DNA from: Rhodocyclaceae bacterium
GTDB taxonomy: Bacteria > Pseudomonadota > Gammaproteobacteria > Burkholderiales > Ga0077523
Assembly: GCA_020248405.1 (NCBI GenBank)
Contig: JADCHQ010000011.1
Span: forward strand, 1-64,000
Direction of reading: 5' to 3'
DNA length: 64,000 nucleotides
Shown here: piece after piece, positions 48,699 through 56,520 of the stretch
Position numbering within the stretch: position 1 is the first letter of the stretch
Layout: each line of letters opens with the position of its first letter
The notes under the pieces: generated by a model
The model's database searches: none
Seen by the model: only the letters and a program-made list of their open reading frames with translations
Told to the model about the DNA's origin: nothing
Translations under genes and position numbers: made by a program

Positions 48699-50351
48699 TC
48701 ACGGAGCCTGCGCCTCCAGCGCCTCGAAGCGCGCCACCACGGCCTTGGCGGCACGCGCCGAGGCCACCATCACCAGCTTCATGGAGGCCCGCGTGGCGCC
48801 CACGAACAGTCGGCGCAGCGCCTGCTCGTCGAGGGTCTCGAAGTCGATCTCCGTGAAGATCACGCACGGCGCCGACTGGCCCTTGAAGCGGAACACGGAC
48901 TCCAGCAGCACCTCGCCCTCGCTGTAGTCGGGGTTGCCGAACAGGTCGTAGCGCCCGGTGAAGCCGCGCAGCCGGTGCGGCCCTAGCTGCGTGAAGGCTG
49001 CCAGCGCCGAGCCCTCGCGGCCGCGGTAGGTGAGTACCGCGATCATGTGGCGCGAGAAGCCCAGGCCCACGCAGCGCGTGATGGCGCTCTTGGTCTGCTC
49101 GATGAGGCTGGCGGTGTCGGCGTAGGTCTCCACGTCCAGTCCCGAATCGGGCAGCGGCGAGCCGGCGCGGCCGGCGGCGGCACCGAGCCGGTTGAGCGAG
49201 GCCACGATGTCCGCCGGACTGCGGTAGTTGGTGTCTGCCCGCAAGCCCACCCAACCGGGCAGCTCCACGGGCTCGCGGCGGTAGAGGTTCTGCATGGGGT
49301 CCTCGAGCCACCAGGCGCGCCCGGCGGGGGACAGCAACCGCAGCAGGGGATCGCGCCAGGCGGGATCGAAATCCTGCCCCTCGTCCACAGTCAGTTCGTC
49401 GAAGCGCCAGCCCGGTCCGGGGTCGCGCGCGGCGAAGGCCTGCTCCAGCCGCGCGAAGGCCTCGGGCTGGGTGAAGTCGGGCGACTCGCCCGCCTCCCGC
49501 AGAGCGCGCTCGCAGAGCTGGTGATAGGTGGCCACCACGCCGCCGGCGGGCGCCACGCGCGCCATGTGGTCCGCAAGCGGCCGGTTGAAGCACACATACA
49601 GCGGCCGCCGGCCAGCGGCCACGGCGTCGCGGTACACCGCCGCGGCGAGCTGGGTCTTGCCCGAACCCGCCGTGCCGCGCACCCGCAGCCGGAAGGGCGA
49701 GAATTCCAGCCGCCGGCCCCATTCGGCCAGCCCGCCCGAGAGGCGGGTGTGCAGCGATTCGGCGCCGGCGCTCCACGCGCCGATGTCGGGCACCAGTTCC
49801 AGCACGGAGCGGAAAAAGCGGTGCACGCGCGCCACGTCCACCGGGACGGCCGGCGCTTCAGCCAAGGCCTCCCGCACCAGTTGCGGCAGTTGCGAGCGGC
49901 GCCGGCTGTCCACGATGCGCTCGGGCGGCAACCCGGCGATGCCGGGGTTGCGCACCACGTAGTCGGGGCAGTAGAGCATCACATCCGGGTGCAGCCGAGC
50001 GCCCTGGGCGGTGGCGGCGTAGCGCGAGGCGAGCGCGTCGGCGCTGCGCGCCATCTGCGCCGAGACCTTCTTCGCGCCACCGGGATACTTCTTGACGAGG
50101 CCCTCGGCGGTCTCCTCGAGCAGCCCGGATTTCTGCTCAATGAACAGCACGCGCCCCGAGGGCGCTATCACCACGAAATCCACCTCGCCGAACACGGCTC
50201 GGTTGGACTCCAGGCGCGTCCAGTGCACGCCGTGGTAGACGCTCCAGCCGTCGGGCAGGTTCTCGCCCAGCAGCGCCAGGGTCTCGATCTCGCGGGCGGC
50301 GGCGCCCGTGGCCTCCAGGGCGCGCCAGCCCTGGGGAATGACGTCGGCCAC
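48699..50351 (-). CDS. NERD-nuclease / UvrD-like helicase fusion protein
   Basis: The 550-residue cytosolic protein starts with a NERD domain. VYHGVHWTRLESNR is followed by FGEVDFVVI (Asp58) and FIEQKSG (Glu72-Gln-Lys74), matching the PD-(D/E)xK nuclease pattern. A superfamily-1 helicase follows: Walker A RGTAGSGKTQL (Lys232), DEGQDFD (323-329), and C-terminal NYRSPADIV, RFKGQSAPCVIF and LFVGATRASM. Such fusions are widespread but mostly uncharacterised; roles in DNA repair or phage defence are proposed. It starts with GTG. The upstream gene ends 21 bases before. No defence genes are adjacent. Confidence 0.85.
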   Translation of the reverse strand: MADVIPQGWRALEATGAAAREIETLALLGENLPDGWSVYHGVHWTRLESNRAVFGEVDFVVIAPSGRVLFIEQKSGLLEETAEGLVKKYPGGAKKVSAQMARSADALASRYAATAQGARLHPDVMLYCPDYVVRNPGIAGLPPERIVDSRRRSQLPQLVREALAEAPAVPVDVARVHRFFRSVLELVPDIGAWSAGAESLHTRLSGGLAEWGRRLEFSPFRLRVRGTAGSGKTQLAAAVYRDAVAAGRRPLYVCFNRPLADHMARVAPAGGVVATYHQLCERALREAGESPDFTQPEAFARLEQAFAARDPGPGWRFDELTVDEGQDFDPAWRDPLLRLLSPAGRAWWLEDPMQNLYRREPVELPGWVGLRADTNYRSPADIVASLNRLGAAAGRAGSPLPDSGLDVETYADTASLIEQTKSAITRCVGLGFSRHMIAVLTYRGREGSALAAFTQLGPHRLRGFTGRYDLFGNPDYSEGEVLLESVFRFKGQSAPCVIFTEIDFETLDEQALRRLFVGATRASMKLVMVASARAAKAVVARFEALEAQAP

Positions 50352-50372
50352 AGGGTCCCGGACCGCGCGGTC

Positions 50373-51578
50373 TCAGACCACGAAGCCCGCCAGCAGCCCC
50401 AGGATCTGGGCCACCGGGAACTCCATCAGCAACAGCGGCACCAGCGGCACAGCCGCCGCCAGGGCCAGGATGAGCAACACGCGCCGCGACACCAGCAGCG
50501 GCGAGATGGCGTCCACGCGCTCGTAGAGCACGCCGATGTCGGCCACCGGCCCCAGTTCGGCGGCGTCCAGCAGGCCCTCCGCATCGGGCTCGGGCTTGCC
50601 GTCGATCCAGCGGGCATGCACGCGCTGGCCGTGGCGCACCAGCAGGCCGTGGTATTCGTCCCAGGCGTCGTAGGCCATGTTGCGAATGGGCACCACGAAC
50701 AGCAGCATGGGAGCCACCGCCAGCAGCATCAGGGCGCCCACCAGCACCGCGGCCGTGTACGGCTCCTGGCGCAGGCTGAATTCGCCGCTCACGAATTGCT
50801 CCGCCAGGCCGGCGCAGGCCAACGCCGCGACGGCGAACACCAGGGGCAATTGCACCAGCGGCAGATCCTCCAGAAAACCCAGGCCGCCGGCGGCATCGGG
50901 ATGGGTGGGCGCGAAGCACAGCGGCAACCGCCGCAGCCGCTGGCACAACACCAGCAGCGCCACCCACAGCCGCCAGAGCCAGCCCAGCAACAGAAGCGAG
51001 GACAGCGGCTTCACCACGAAGCCGTACCACAGGCCCGCCAGGCCCAACCGGCCATCGGCCAGTCTCGCCCACGCGAGCAGGTCCAGCTCGCCATTACGCA
51101 GGAAGTCCAACACCGCGGGCGCGAAAGCCAGCGACACAATCAGCACGTTGACTAGGCGCCACTCGCGCAGCGCGCGGTACTCCCGCAGCGCCGCGCGCAA
51201 GCCCTGCTCCGCGGCCTCTTCGCGCAGCAGCCCGCTCGTCCAGAACTGCGATAGGACCCACGGTAGGAAAAACCGCACCAGCGCGGCGCCGCCGATCAGC
51301 ACCGGCACCACCACCAAGCAGCGCACGTGCACCATGAACACCCGGTCCAGGGGTTGGGCATAACCGCCGGCGCGCGAGTCCAGCCACGCCAGGGCGAGCA
51401 GCACGAGTTCCAGCATCAGACCGACGGCCAGCCCCAGGCGCACCGGGTCGGTCTTCAGCCACCACCACGGGCGCGCGCCGGTGAGGAAGTCCCAGATGCC
51501 CGCTTCGTCCAGCGCGAAGGGGGGCGGCGGATCGGTTGGGGGCGCGGACGGGGGAACCGCCGGGTGCGGGGATGACAT
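50373..51578 (-). CDS. Large polytopic membrane protein, unknown
   Basis: The 401-residue protein has a proline-rich cytosolic N-terminus (about 40 residues, PPTDPPPPFALD) and about six to seven transmembrane segments (50-66, 85-106, 145-160, 186-212, 243-260, 276-300, 370-390). Two loops are charged: LREEAAEQGLRAALREYRAL and ARWIDGKPEPDAEGLL. I do not recognise a family. It is the gene before the NERD helicase on the minus strand (21-base gap), and the two may be one transcript. Confidence 0.65.
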   Translation of the reverse strand: MSSPHPAVPPSAPPTDPPPPFALDEAGIWDFLTGARPWWWLKTDPVRLGLAVGLMLELVLLALAWLDSRAGGYAQPLDRVFMVHVRCLVVVPVLIGGAALVRFFLPWVLSQFWTSGLLREEAAEQGLRAALREYRALREWRLVNVLIVSLAFAPAVLDFLRNGELDLLAWARLADGRLGLAGLWYGFVVKPLSSLLLLGWLWRLWVALLVLCQRLRRLPLCFAPTHPDAAGGLGFLEDLPLVQLPLVFAVAALACAGLAEQFVSGEFSLRQEPYTAAVLVGALMLLAVAPMLLFVVPIRNMAYDAWDEYHGLLVRHGQRVHARWIDGKPEPDAEGLLDAAELGPVADIGVLYERVDAISPLLVSRRVLLILALAAAVPLVPLLLMEFPVAQILGLLAGFVV

Positions 51579-51624
51579 GGGGATAGCATACCGGCAGCGA
51601 GGCGCCCGGCGCTTGTGCCAGGGT

Positions 51625-52722
51625 TCAGGTCACGGCAACCCGCAACCCGTCCAGCGTTTGCCGCGGCCGCGCGCAGCGCATCACCGCGGCCCGCAACTCG
51701 CCCACGGTGGGATCCAGGGGCAGCTCCACCGCGTCTGTGTCCAGATCGACGCCGGCCCGCGCCTGTAGCTGCGCGAGCAATGCCACGATCTCCAGCGAAT
51801 CCACACCCAGGGCGGCGAGCGGCGTATCGGCGCCGGGAGTGCCCAATGGGGGTGGCGCGCGCTGGGCGATGGCGTCGTGCAGAGCGGCGCACACCGCGTC
51901 GAGAACCGCAACGCTGTGGGCCGCAAGGGGCACGCGGCCGCCCCCTGGACGCGAAAAGGGCGAGCCCGCCAACGCCAGGCAGGCGAGTGCCGCCACGGCC
52001 TCGCGCGCCCTGCCGGCAGCGGCGCTGCGGCACGGGGCGGCGGCCATGGGCTCGCCCACGATCACCTCCACGCCCAGGCCGCGCGCGCCCCCGATGCGCA
52101 GCAGCGAGGGCAGGAAGGCCTCGTCCCCAACCCATGCGGCGAGCGGCGTCGGCCGGCCATCCGCGCGATAGCGAAGCGCCACGGGAAGCACCGGCACGCC
52201 GGTTCGCACGCTGCTCTCGAAGGCCGCGCCGAAAAATGGCGCGACGCTCTCGCCGGTGGTGGTGGTGGCTTCCGGAAACACGCACACCCACGTGCCCGCC
52301 TGCAGTCGCGCCTCGATTCGCGACAGGGCGCCTGGCAGGGCCGCGGGGCGCTCGCGGTGCACGAACACGCCGCCCGAGAGCGCGATGAGGCGGCCCACCA
52401 GCGGCCAGCGGCGCAGGGCTTCCTTGGCCACGAAGCCGCACGGCAGGACCGCCCCCAGGGCGATGGTGTCCACCCAGGACACATGATTGGCCACCACCAG
52501 GCAGACGTGAGAAGGCAAGGGACTGCCCTCGACCCGAAGCGCTATCCCCAGGTCCTCCAGGGCGCCCCGGCACCAGCGCTGGATCATGGACGCCCGCCAC
52601 CTGCGGGGCAGCAGCGCCCCCGCCGAGGCAAGGCTCAGGAACCCCCCGGCGAGCCGAGCGGCCACCCGCGCCAGCACCAGCGCCTGCCGCAAGGCGTGGC
52701 GCAAGGGGCGGCCCTCAACCAC
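51625..52722 (-). CDS. PlsC acyltransferase fused to an acyl carrier protein
   Basis: The 365-residue protein has a membrane-anchored acylglycerophosphate acyltransferase domain. The H(x)4D motif is at His80/Asp85 (ANHVSWVDT), with a glycerophosphate-binding FPEAT (149-153). At the C-terminus is an acyl-carrier-like domain: TPLAALGVDSLEIVALLAQL, with Ser309 as phosphopantetheine attachment site. PlsC acylates lysophosphatidate. The attached carrier would hold the acyl donor in cis, instead of a free ACP or acyl-CoA. The start is uncertain: GTG 52722 overlaps the small upstream gene by eight bases and lacks a clear ribosome site; GTG 52764 is an alternative with a 50-base overlap. Confidence 0.82.
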   Translation of the reverse strand: MVEGRPLRHALRQALVLARVAARLAGGFLSLASAGALLPRRWRASMIQRWCRGALEDLGIALRVEGSPLPSHVCLVVANHVSWVDTIALGAVLPCGFVAKEALRRWPLVGRLIALSGGVFVHRERPAALPGALSRIEARLQAGTWVCVFPEATTTTGESVAPFFGAAFESSVRTGVPVLPVALRYRADGRPTPLAAWVGDEAFLPSLLRIGGARGLGVEVIVGEPMAAAPCRSAAAGRAREAVAALACLALAGSPFSRPGGGRVPLAAHSVAVLDAVCAALHDAIAQRAPPPLGTPGADTPLAALGVDSLEIVALLAQLQARAGVDLDTDAVELPLDPTVGELRAAVMRCARPRQTLDGLRVAVT

Positions 52723-53038
52723 CCACTGGCCCGGGGGCGCTCCATCGAGACGGCAAGGGCACACCGCCCGTCTCTGCCCTGCCCGGCGGCGCGGCTGGCA
52801 CGGGCTCGGCGTGCCGGCTGATCCAGTGCGCGGCCTGCGCAGCGGAAAGCGGCCGCAAGGCGCCGTACAGCTGGTCGGCCTCGCGGCGCAACTCGAACCA
52901 GTGTCCCCCGTCGCCGCGAAACAGGGTCAGCTCGGCCTGCGGGCTGCCCTCGGGGCCCCGTTCCCAGGCGTGCTGCACCCGCTGGGCCGCGCCCGTGTCG
53001 TAGGTCACTCCGTCGATGGTCTTGCGAATGGCACGCAT
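52715..53038 (-). CDS. Small conserved-looking protein, unknown
   Basis: The 107-residue protein starts MRAIRKTIDGVTYDTGAAQR, then RGPEGSPQAELTLFRGDGGH and FELRREADQLYGAL. This two-layer beta pattern (Y-D-T, LTLFR, HWFEL, LYG) looks like a small soluble fold, but I recognise no family. The ATG at 53038 has GGGAG six bases upstream, a firm start. It lies directly upstream of the PlsC-ACP fusion with overlap, so it is likely expressed with it. It is divergent from the tartrate dehydrogenase-like gene. Confidence 0.6.
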   Translation of the reverse strand: MRAIRKTIDGVTYDTGAAQRVQHAWERGPEGSPQAELTLFRGDGGHWFELRREADQLYGALRPLSAAQAAHWISRHAEPVPAAPPGRAETGGVPLPSRWSAPGPVGG

Positions 53039-53225
53039 GCATGGCTCCCGTTGAGGCGGGCCGGAGGGCCCGCTCTGCGACGGCGCGCAGACTGGCACGC
53101 CCATGTGTCGGCGGCTTTACAGCGCCGTGCCGGGCCCACTGCCGGGAGGGCCTAGAATCGGCCGGGAAAGGCGCCGTCCGAGCGCCCGGGGTCAATCCCA
53201 TGTCTTCCACAGGGGGAGTTAAACA

Positions 53226-54302
53226 GTGGCTACCCATCGCATCGCGGTGATTGCCGGCGACGGCATCGGCAAGGAAGTCATGCCCGAGGGGCTGCGGGTG
53301 CTCGACGCGGTGGCGCGCCGGCACGGCATCTCGCTGCGGGTGGACGAATTCGACTGGAGTTGCGACAACTACGACCGCCACGGCTGGTGGATGCCGCCCG
53401 ACTGGCGCGCCCGCATCGAGGGCCACGACGCCATCTACTTCGGCGCCACCGGCTGGCCAGCGCGCGTGCCCGATCACAAGTCGCTGTGGGACTCGCTCAT
53501 CCAGCTACGGCGCGGCTTCGACCAGTACGTGAACCTGCGTCCGGTGCGCCTCATGCCCGGCGTGCCCTGCCCGCTGGCGGGGCGCAAGGAAGGCGACATC
53601 GACTACTGGGTGGTGCGCGAGAACACCGAGGGCGAGTACTCCTCCGTGGGCGGACGGCTGTTCGAAGGCACCGACTACGAGATGGCCATGCAGCAGTCCA
53701 TCTTCACGCGCCGCGGCACCGACCGCATTCTGAAGTACGCCTTCGAGCTGGCGCAGCGCCGCCCTCGGCGCACCATCACCTCGGCCACCAAATCCAACGG
53801 CATCGCCATCACCATGCCCTTCTGGGACGAGCGCTTCGCCGCCATGGCCAAGCACTACCCGGAAGTGAAGACCAGCCAATACCACATCGACGGGCTCACC
53901 ATCCAGCTGGTGCTCAACCCCCAGCGCTTCGACGTGATCGTGGCTTCGAACCTGTTCGGCGACATCCTCTCCGACCTGGGGCCCGCCACCGCCGGCACCA
54001 TCGGTATTGCGCCCTCGGGCAACATCAACCCCGAGCGGGTGTTTCCCTCGCTGTTCGAGCCGGTCCATGGCTCGGCGCCGGACATCTTCGGCCGCGGCAT
54101 CGCCAATCCCATCGGCCAGATATGGTCGGGCGCCATGATGCTCGAGCACCTGGGCCATCCCCAGGCGGCTGCCGCCGTGGTGCGTGCCATCGAGGACGTG
54201 CTGCGCAACGGGCCGCGCACCCCGGACATGGGCGGCAAGGCCACCACCATGGACGTGGGCAAGGCGGTGGCTGCGTGCGTGGAGACGCAGGCGGCGGCAT
54301 GA
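53226..54302 (+). CDS. Tartrate dehydrogenase/decarboxylase-like (beta-decarboxylating DH)
   Basis: The 358-residue enzyme is in the isocitrate/isopropylmalate dehydrogenase family. HRIAVIAGDGIGKEVMPEGL begins it; RENTEGEYSSVGGR and the substrate loop YVNLRPVRLMPG follow; NLFGDILSDLGPATAGTIGI and PSGNIN complete the family signature. DNYDRHGWWMPPDWRARIEG and the FGATGWPARVPDH stretch resemble tartrate dehydrogenase (TtuC/YeaU) more than LeuB, and no leucine genes are near. It would oxidise D-malate, tartrate or a related 2-hydroxy acid with NAD. GTG 53226 has GGGGAG about seven bases upstream. The dioxygenase gene follows 70 bases later. Confidence 0.87.
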   Translation: MATHRIAVIAGDGIGKEVMPEGLRVLDAVARRHGISLRVDEFDWSCDNYDRHGWWMPPDWRARIEGHDAIYFGATGWPARVPDHKSLWDSLIQLRRGFDQYVNLRPVRLMPGVPCPLAGRKEGDIDYWVVRENTEGEYSSVGGRLFEGTDYEMAMQQSIFTRRGTDRILKYAFELAQRRPRRTITSATKSNGIAITMPFWDERFAAMAKHYPEVKTSQYHIDGLTIQLVLNPQRFDVIVASNLFGDILSDLGPATAGTIGIAPSGNINPERVFPSLFEPVHGSAPDIFGRGIANPIGQIWSGAMMLEHLGHPQAAAAVVRAIEDVLRNGPRTPDMGGKATTMDVGKAVAACVETQAAA

Positions 54303-54372
54303 TACGGGCGGCGCGCCCTGCGGCGAGCGGGGCCGCTATCATGGCGGCCGGTCAAGCCGGGGGGACGTGCAC

Positions 54373-55218
54373 ATGGCCTTGCAGGTGACGGTGATGGACG
54401 CGCCCTGCGGCGCGCGGGTGACGGGCGTGGTTCTGTCGCAACCGCCGGCGGCCGCGCAGGTGGCCGGCATCCGCGCCGCCTGGCTGCGCCACCAGGTGAT
54501 CTTCTTTCCGGACCAGAAACTTGCCGTGGAGGACCTGGAGCGCTTCGCCCAGTGCATGGGGCCCTTTGGCGAAGACCCCTACATCGCGCCCATTCCCGGG
54601 CATGCCCACGTGGTGCAGGTGAAGCGCGAACCCGACGAAACCACGCCCATCTTCGCCGAGTCGTGGCATTCCGACTGGAGCTTCCTGCCCACGCCGCCCG
54701 CGGGCACGGTGCTGTATGGCAACATCATCCCTCCCGCGGGCGGCGACACGCTGTTCGCCAACCAGTACCTGGCGTGGGACGAGCTGCCCTCCCACCTGCG
54801 CCGGGCGGTGGACGGGCGCATGGGTATCCACTCCGCACGCCGCGGCTACGCGCCCCAGGGCATGTACGGCGAGCGCGACAAGGGCCGCTCCATGGCCATC
54901 CGCTGGGGCGAGAGCGCCCTGCGCACCCAGCTCCACCCCATGGGCCGCGTGCACCCCGAGACCGGCCGCACCGCGCTGTTCGTGAGCCCGGGCTATACCA
55001 TCGGCATCGAGGGCATGCCCGAGGACGAGGCCCATGCGCTGCTGCTGGCGCTGTTCCGCCACCAGTCGCAGGAGCAGTTCGTGTACCGGCACCGCTGGTC
55101 CGAGGGCATGCTCACCCTGTGGGACAACCGCTGCCTGATCCACGCGGCCACGGGGGGCTATGAAGGCCACCGCCGGCTGCTGCACCGGATCACGGTGGGA
55201 GAGCGGGCGGCAGCCTGA
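54373..55218 (+). CDS. TauD/TfdA-family 2-oxoglutarate-dependent dioxygenase
   Basis: The 281-residue enzyme has the Fe(II) facial triad: His99-x-Asp101 (SWHSDWSF) and distal His257 (LWDNRCLIHAATGG), with a C-terminal arginine (HRRLLHRI) for 2-oxoglutarate. FFPDQKLAVEDLERFAQCMG is typical of TauD/TfdA. These enzymes hydroxylate sulfonates, phenoxyacids or amino acids. Substrate is unknown. The ATG follows GGGGA by eight bases. A glpD-like reading frame begins eight bases after the stop, so the two were co-transcribed before the second gene was broken. Confidence 0.87.
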   Translation: MALQVTVMDAPCGARVTGVVLSQPPAAAQVAGIRAAWLRHQVIFFPDQKLAVEDLERFAQCMGPFGEDPYIAPIPGHAHVVQVKREPDETTPIFAESWHSDWSFLPTPPAGTVLYGNIIPPAGGDTLFANQYLAWDELPSHLRRAVDGRMGIHSARRGYAPQGMYGERDKGRSMAIRWGESALRTQLHPMGRVHPETGRTALFVSPGYTIGIEGMPEDEAHALLLALFRHQSQEQFVYRHRWSEGMLTLWDNRCLIHAATGGYEGHRRLLHRITVGERAAA

Positions 55219-55226
55219 GCCGCGCG

Positions 55227-55410
55227 GTGCAGACACCCGGCGGCGCCGACGCGGCGCGCCGCGCTGCGCTGGCGCGGCTGCGCAGCGCGGCCGGACCCTG
55301 GGACGTGCTCGTGGTGGGCGGCGGCGCCACGGGCCTGGCCACCGCGCTGGATGCCGCCGAGCGTGGCCTGCGCACGCTGCTGCTGGAGGCTGGGGACTTC
55401 GCCTCCCGCG
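55227..55410 (+). pseudogene. glpD-like FAD oxidoreductase, N-terminal fragment
   Basis: From a GTG eight bases after the dioxygenase stop, the first 60 or so residues are those of a glycerol-3-phosphate-dehydrogenase-like flavoprotein: PWDVLVVGGGATGLATALDA (the dinucleotide-binding motif), then ERGLRTLLLEAGDFAS. The match ends at about 55410, just where the conserved GTSSRSTK segment should follow. Instead the plus strand is the antisense of an Rhs fragment, and the frame stops at 55466. Almost all of the catalytic and cap domains are gone. Either a rearrangement broke the gene or two sequences were joined in assembly. Confidence 0.72.
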
Positions 55411-55928
55411 CGGTGTACTGGCTGGCATTGCCCTCCTCCGCGCCGCTCGTCTGGCTCTGCCCGTAGGGGCTGTAGGCGTAGCTGGTGAGCACGCTCTGGT
55501 CTTCGCGGGTGAGGGCGATCACGCTGCCCAGGGCGTCGGTGAGGAATCTGCGCGCGCCCTGCGCGCTGTAGCGCGCCAGCATCTCGTCGATGCTTAAGGA
55601 TGTGAGCAGCGTGGTGCTCTGCCCCTCGCGGATCTCGCCGATCGCCTGGGCGCCGTCGTAGACGTAGCGCGTGCTCTGGCCGTTGACCCGCCGCTCGCTG
55701 CGACGGCCCAGCGGGTCGTAGCGGAAGCTCGCCTCCAGCCCCGGGGCGCTCAGGCTCACCAGCCGCCCGCGGGTGTCCCACCCGTAGGTGGTGGCATCGG
55801 CCGCGTTGGCGCGGTTTTGCTTGCGGATCAGCGCGCCGCTCGCGTCGTAGCTCAGGTCGTAGGTCTTCGCCTGGGGCGTGTTGGGCTCCAGGGTGATCTG
55901 GGTCATGCGGTTGGCCGCGTCGTAGGTG
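55411..55928 (-). pseudogene. Rhs/YD-repeat protein core fragment, toxin tip missing
   Basis: Read on the minus strand, about 173 codons carry Rhs/YD repeats: CTYDAANRMTQITLE, YDLSYDASGALIRK, WDTRGRLVSL, YDPLGRRSERR, YDGAQAIGEI, and the conserved core end LTDALGSVIALTREDQSVLT and SYAYSPYGQS. Rhs proteins are polymorphic toxins with a variable C-terminal tip. Here the sequence ends at about QYTARE, just before the DGTGLYYYRARYYD motif that precedes the tip, and the tip and immunity gene are absent. The N-terminal side ends at about 55928. There is no start codon of its own. It abuts the glpD fragment at about 55411. Confidence 0.78.
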
Positions 55929-56051
55929 CATGACCGGCGCGGCTGTGGTGCTCGCTTGGCGATACCACCGTGCTGGCCCAACCCTTTGCCGCGCCGCCAT
56001 GCCGTTGGAAGCATCGCCAACCCAGACAGGCACCCCAAACCGAAGCCCCGC

Positions 56052-56486
56052 CTAACCACCCCGCCGCCAGAACACCCACGGCGCCGCCGCGGTGAAGGCC
56101 ACCAGCGCGTAGTACACCGGGCCGGATACGGGGTCGCGGGCGGTGAACACCTCCATCCACGTCATGCCCCGCAGGCCGATGCCCACAGCGAGGTCGGCCG
56201 CGAGCACCAGGCTCGCCGCCGCGATGCCCACCCCCAGGGCCGCGCCTGCGCCCGTCTGGCGGCGCAGGCGCCCGCCCGCCCATCGGCCGGCCAGCACGAT
56301 GGCGCTCAGCATGAAGGGCGCTTCCAGGAGTTCCGCCGCACGCACGCCCAGCCGCGGCTCCAGCCACAGCACGCGAAGGGGGCCAAGCACGAAACCCGTG
56401 CCGAACACGGCGGCGAAGTACAGGGCGGCCCAGCGCAGCACGGTGGCCACCGTGGAGCCCCTGCCGGTTGGCGGCGGATCACCCAT
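56052..56486 (-). CDS. Small polytopic membrane protein, unknown
   Basis: The 144-residue protein has about four transmembrane segments (15-35, 53-70, 79-103, 122-140) and short charged loops (LRVLWLEPRLGVRAAELLEA). I do not recognise the family. It lies 34 bases downstream of rlhA on the same strand and may be in its transcript. Its 3' end is 123 bases from the Rhs scar. The ATG at 56486 is the only good start before the first helix. Confidence 0.6.
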   Translation of the reverse strand: MGDPPPTGRGSTVATVLRWAALYFAAVFGTGFVLGPLRVLWLEPRLGVRAAELLEAPFMLSAIVLAGRWAGGRLRRQTGAGAALGVGIAAASLVLAADLAVGIGLRGMTWMEVFTARDPVSGPVYYALVAFTAAAPWVFWRRGG

Positions 56487-56520
56487 GGCGGTGCTGGCTC
56501 CCGTGGCAGCGGGCTGGGCG

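Noticed and set aside
48699-53038. A defence island built on the NERD-helicase
   Set aside because: Its neighbours are an SDR, a membrane protein and a PlsC-ACP fusion, with no restriction, abortive-infection or toxin-antitoxin gene. I kept only the fusion itself as a finding.
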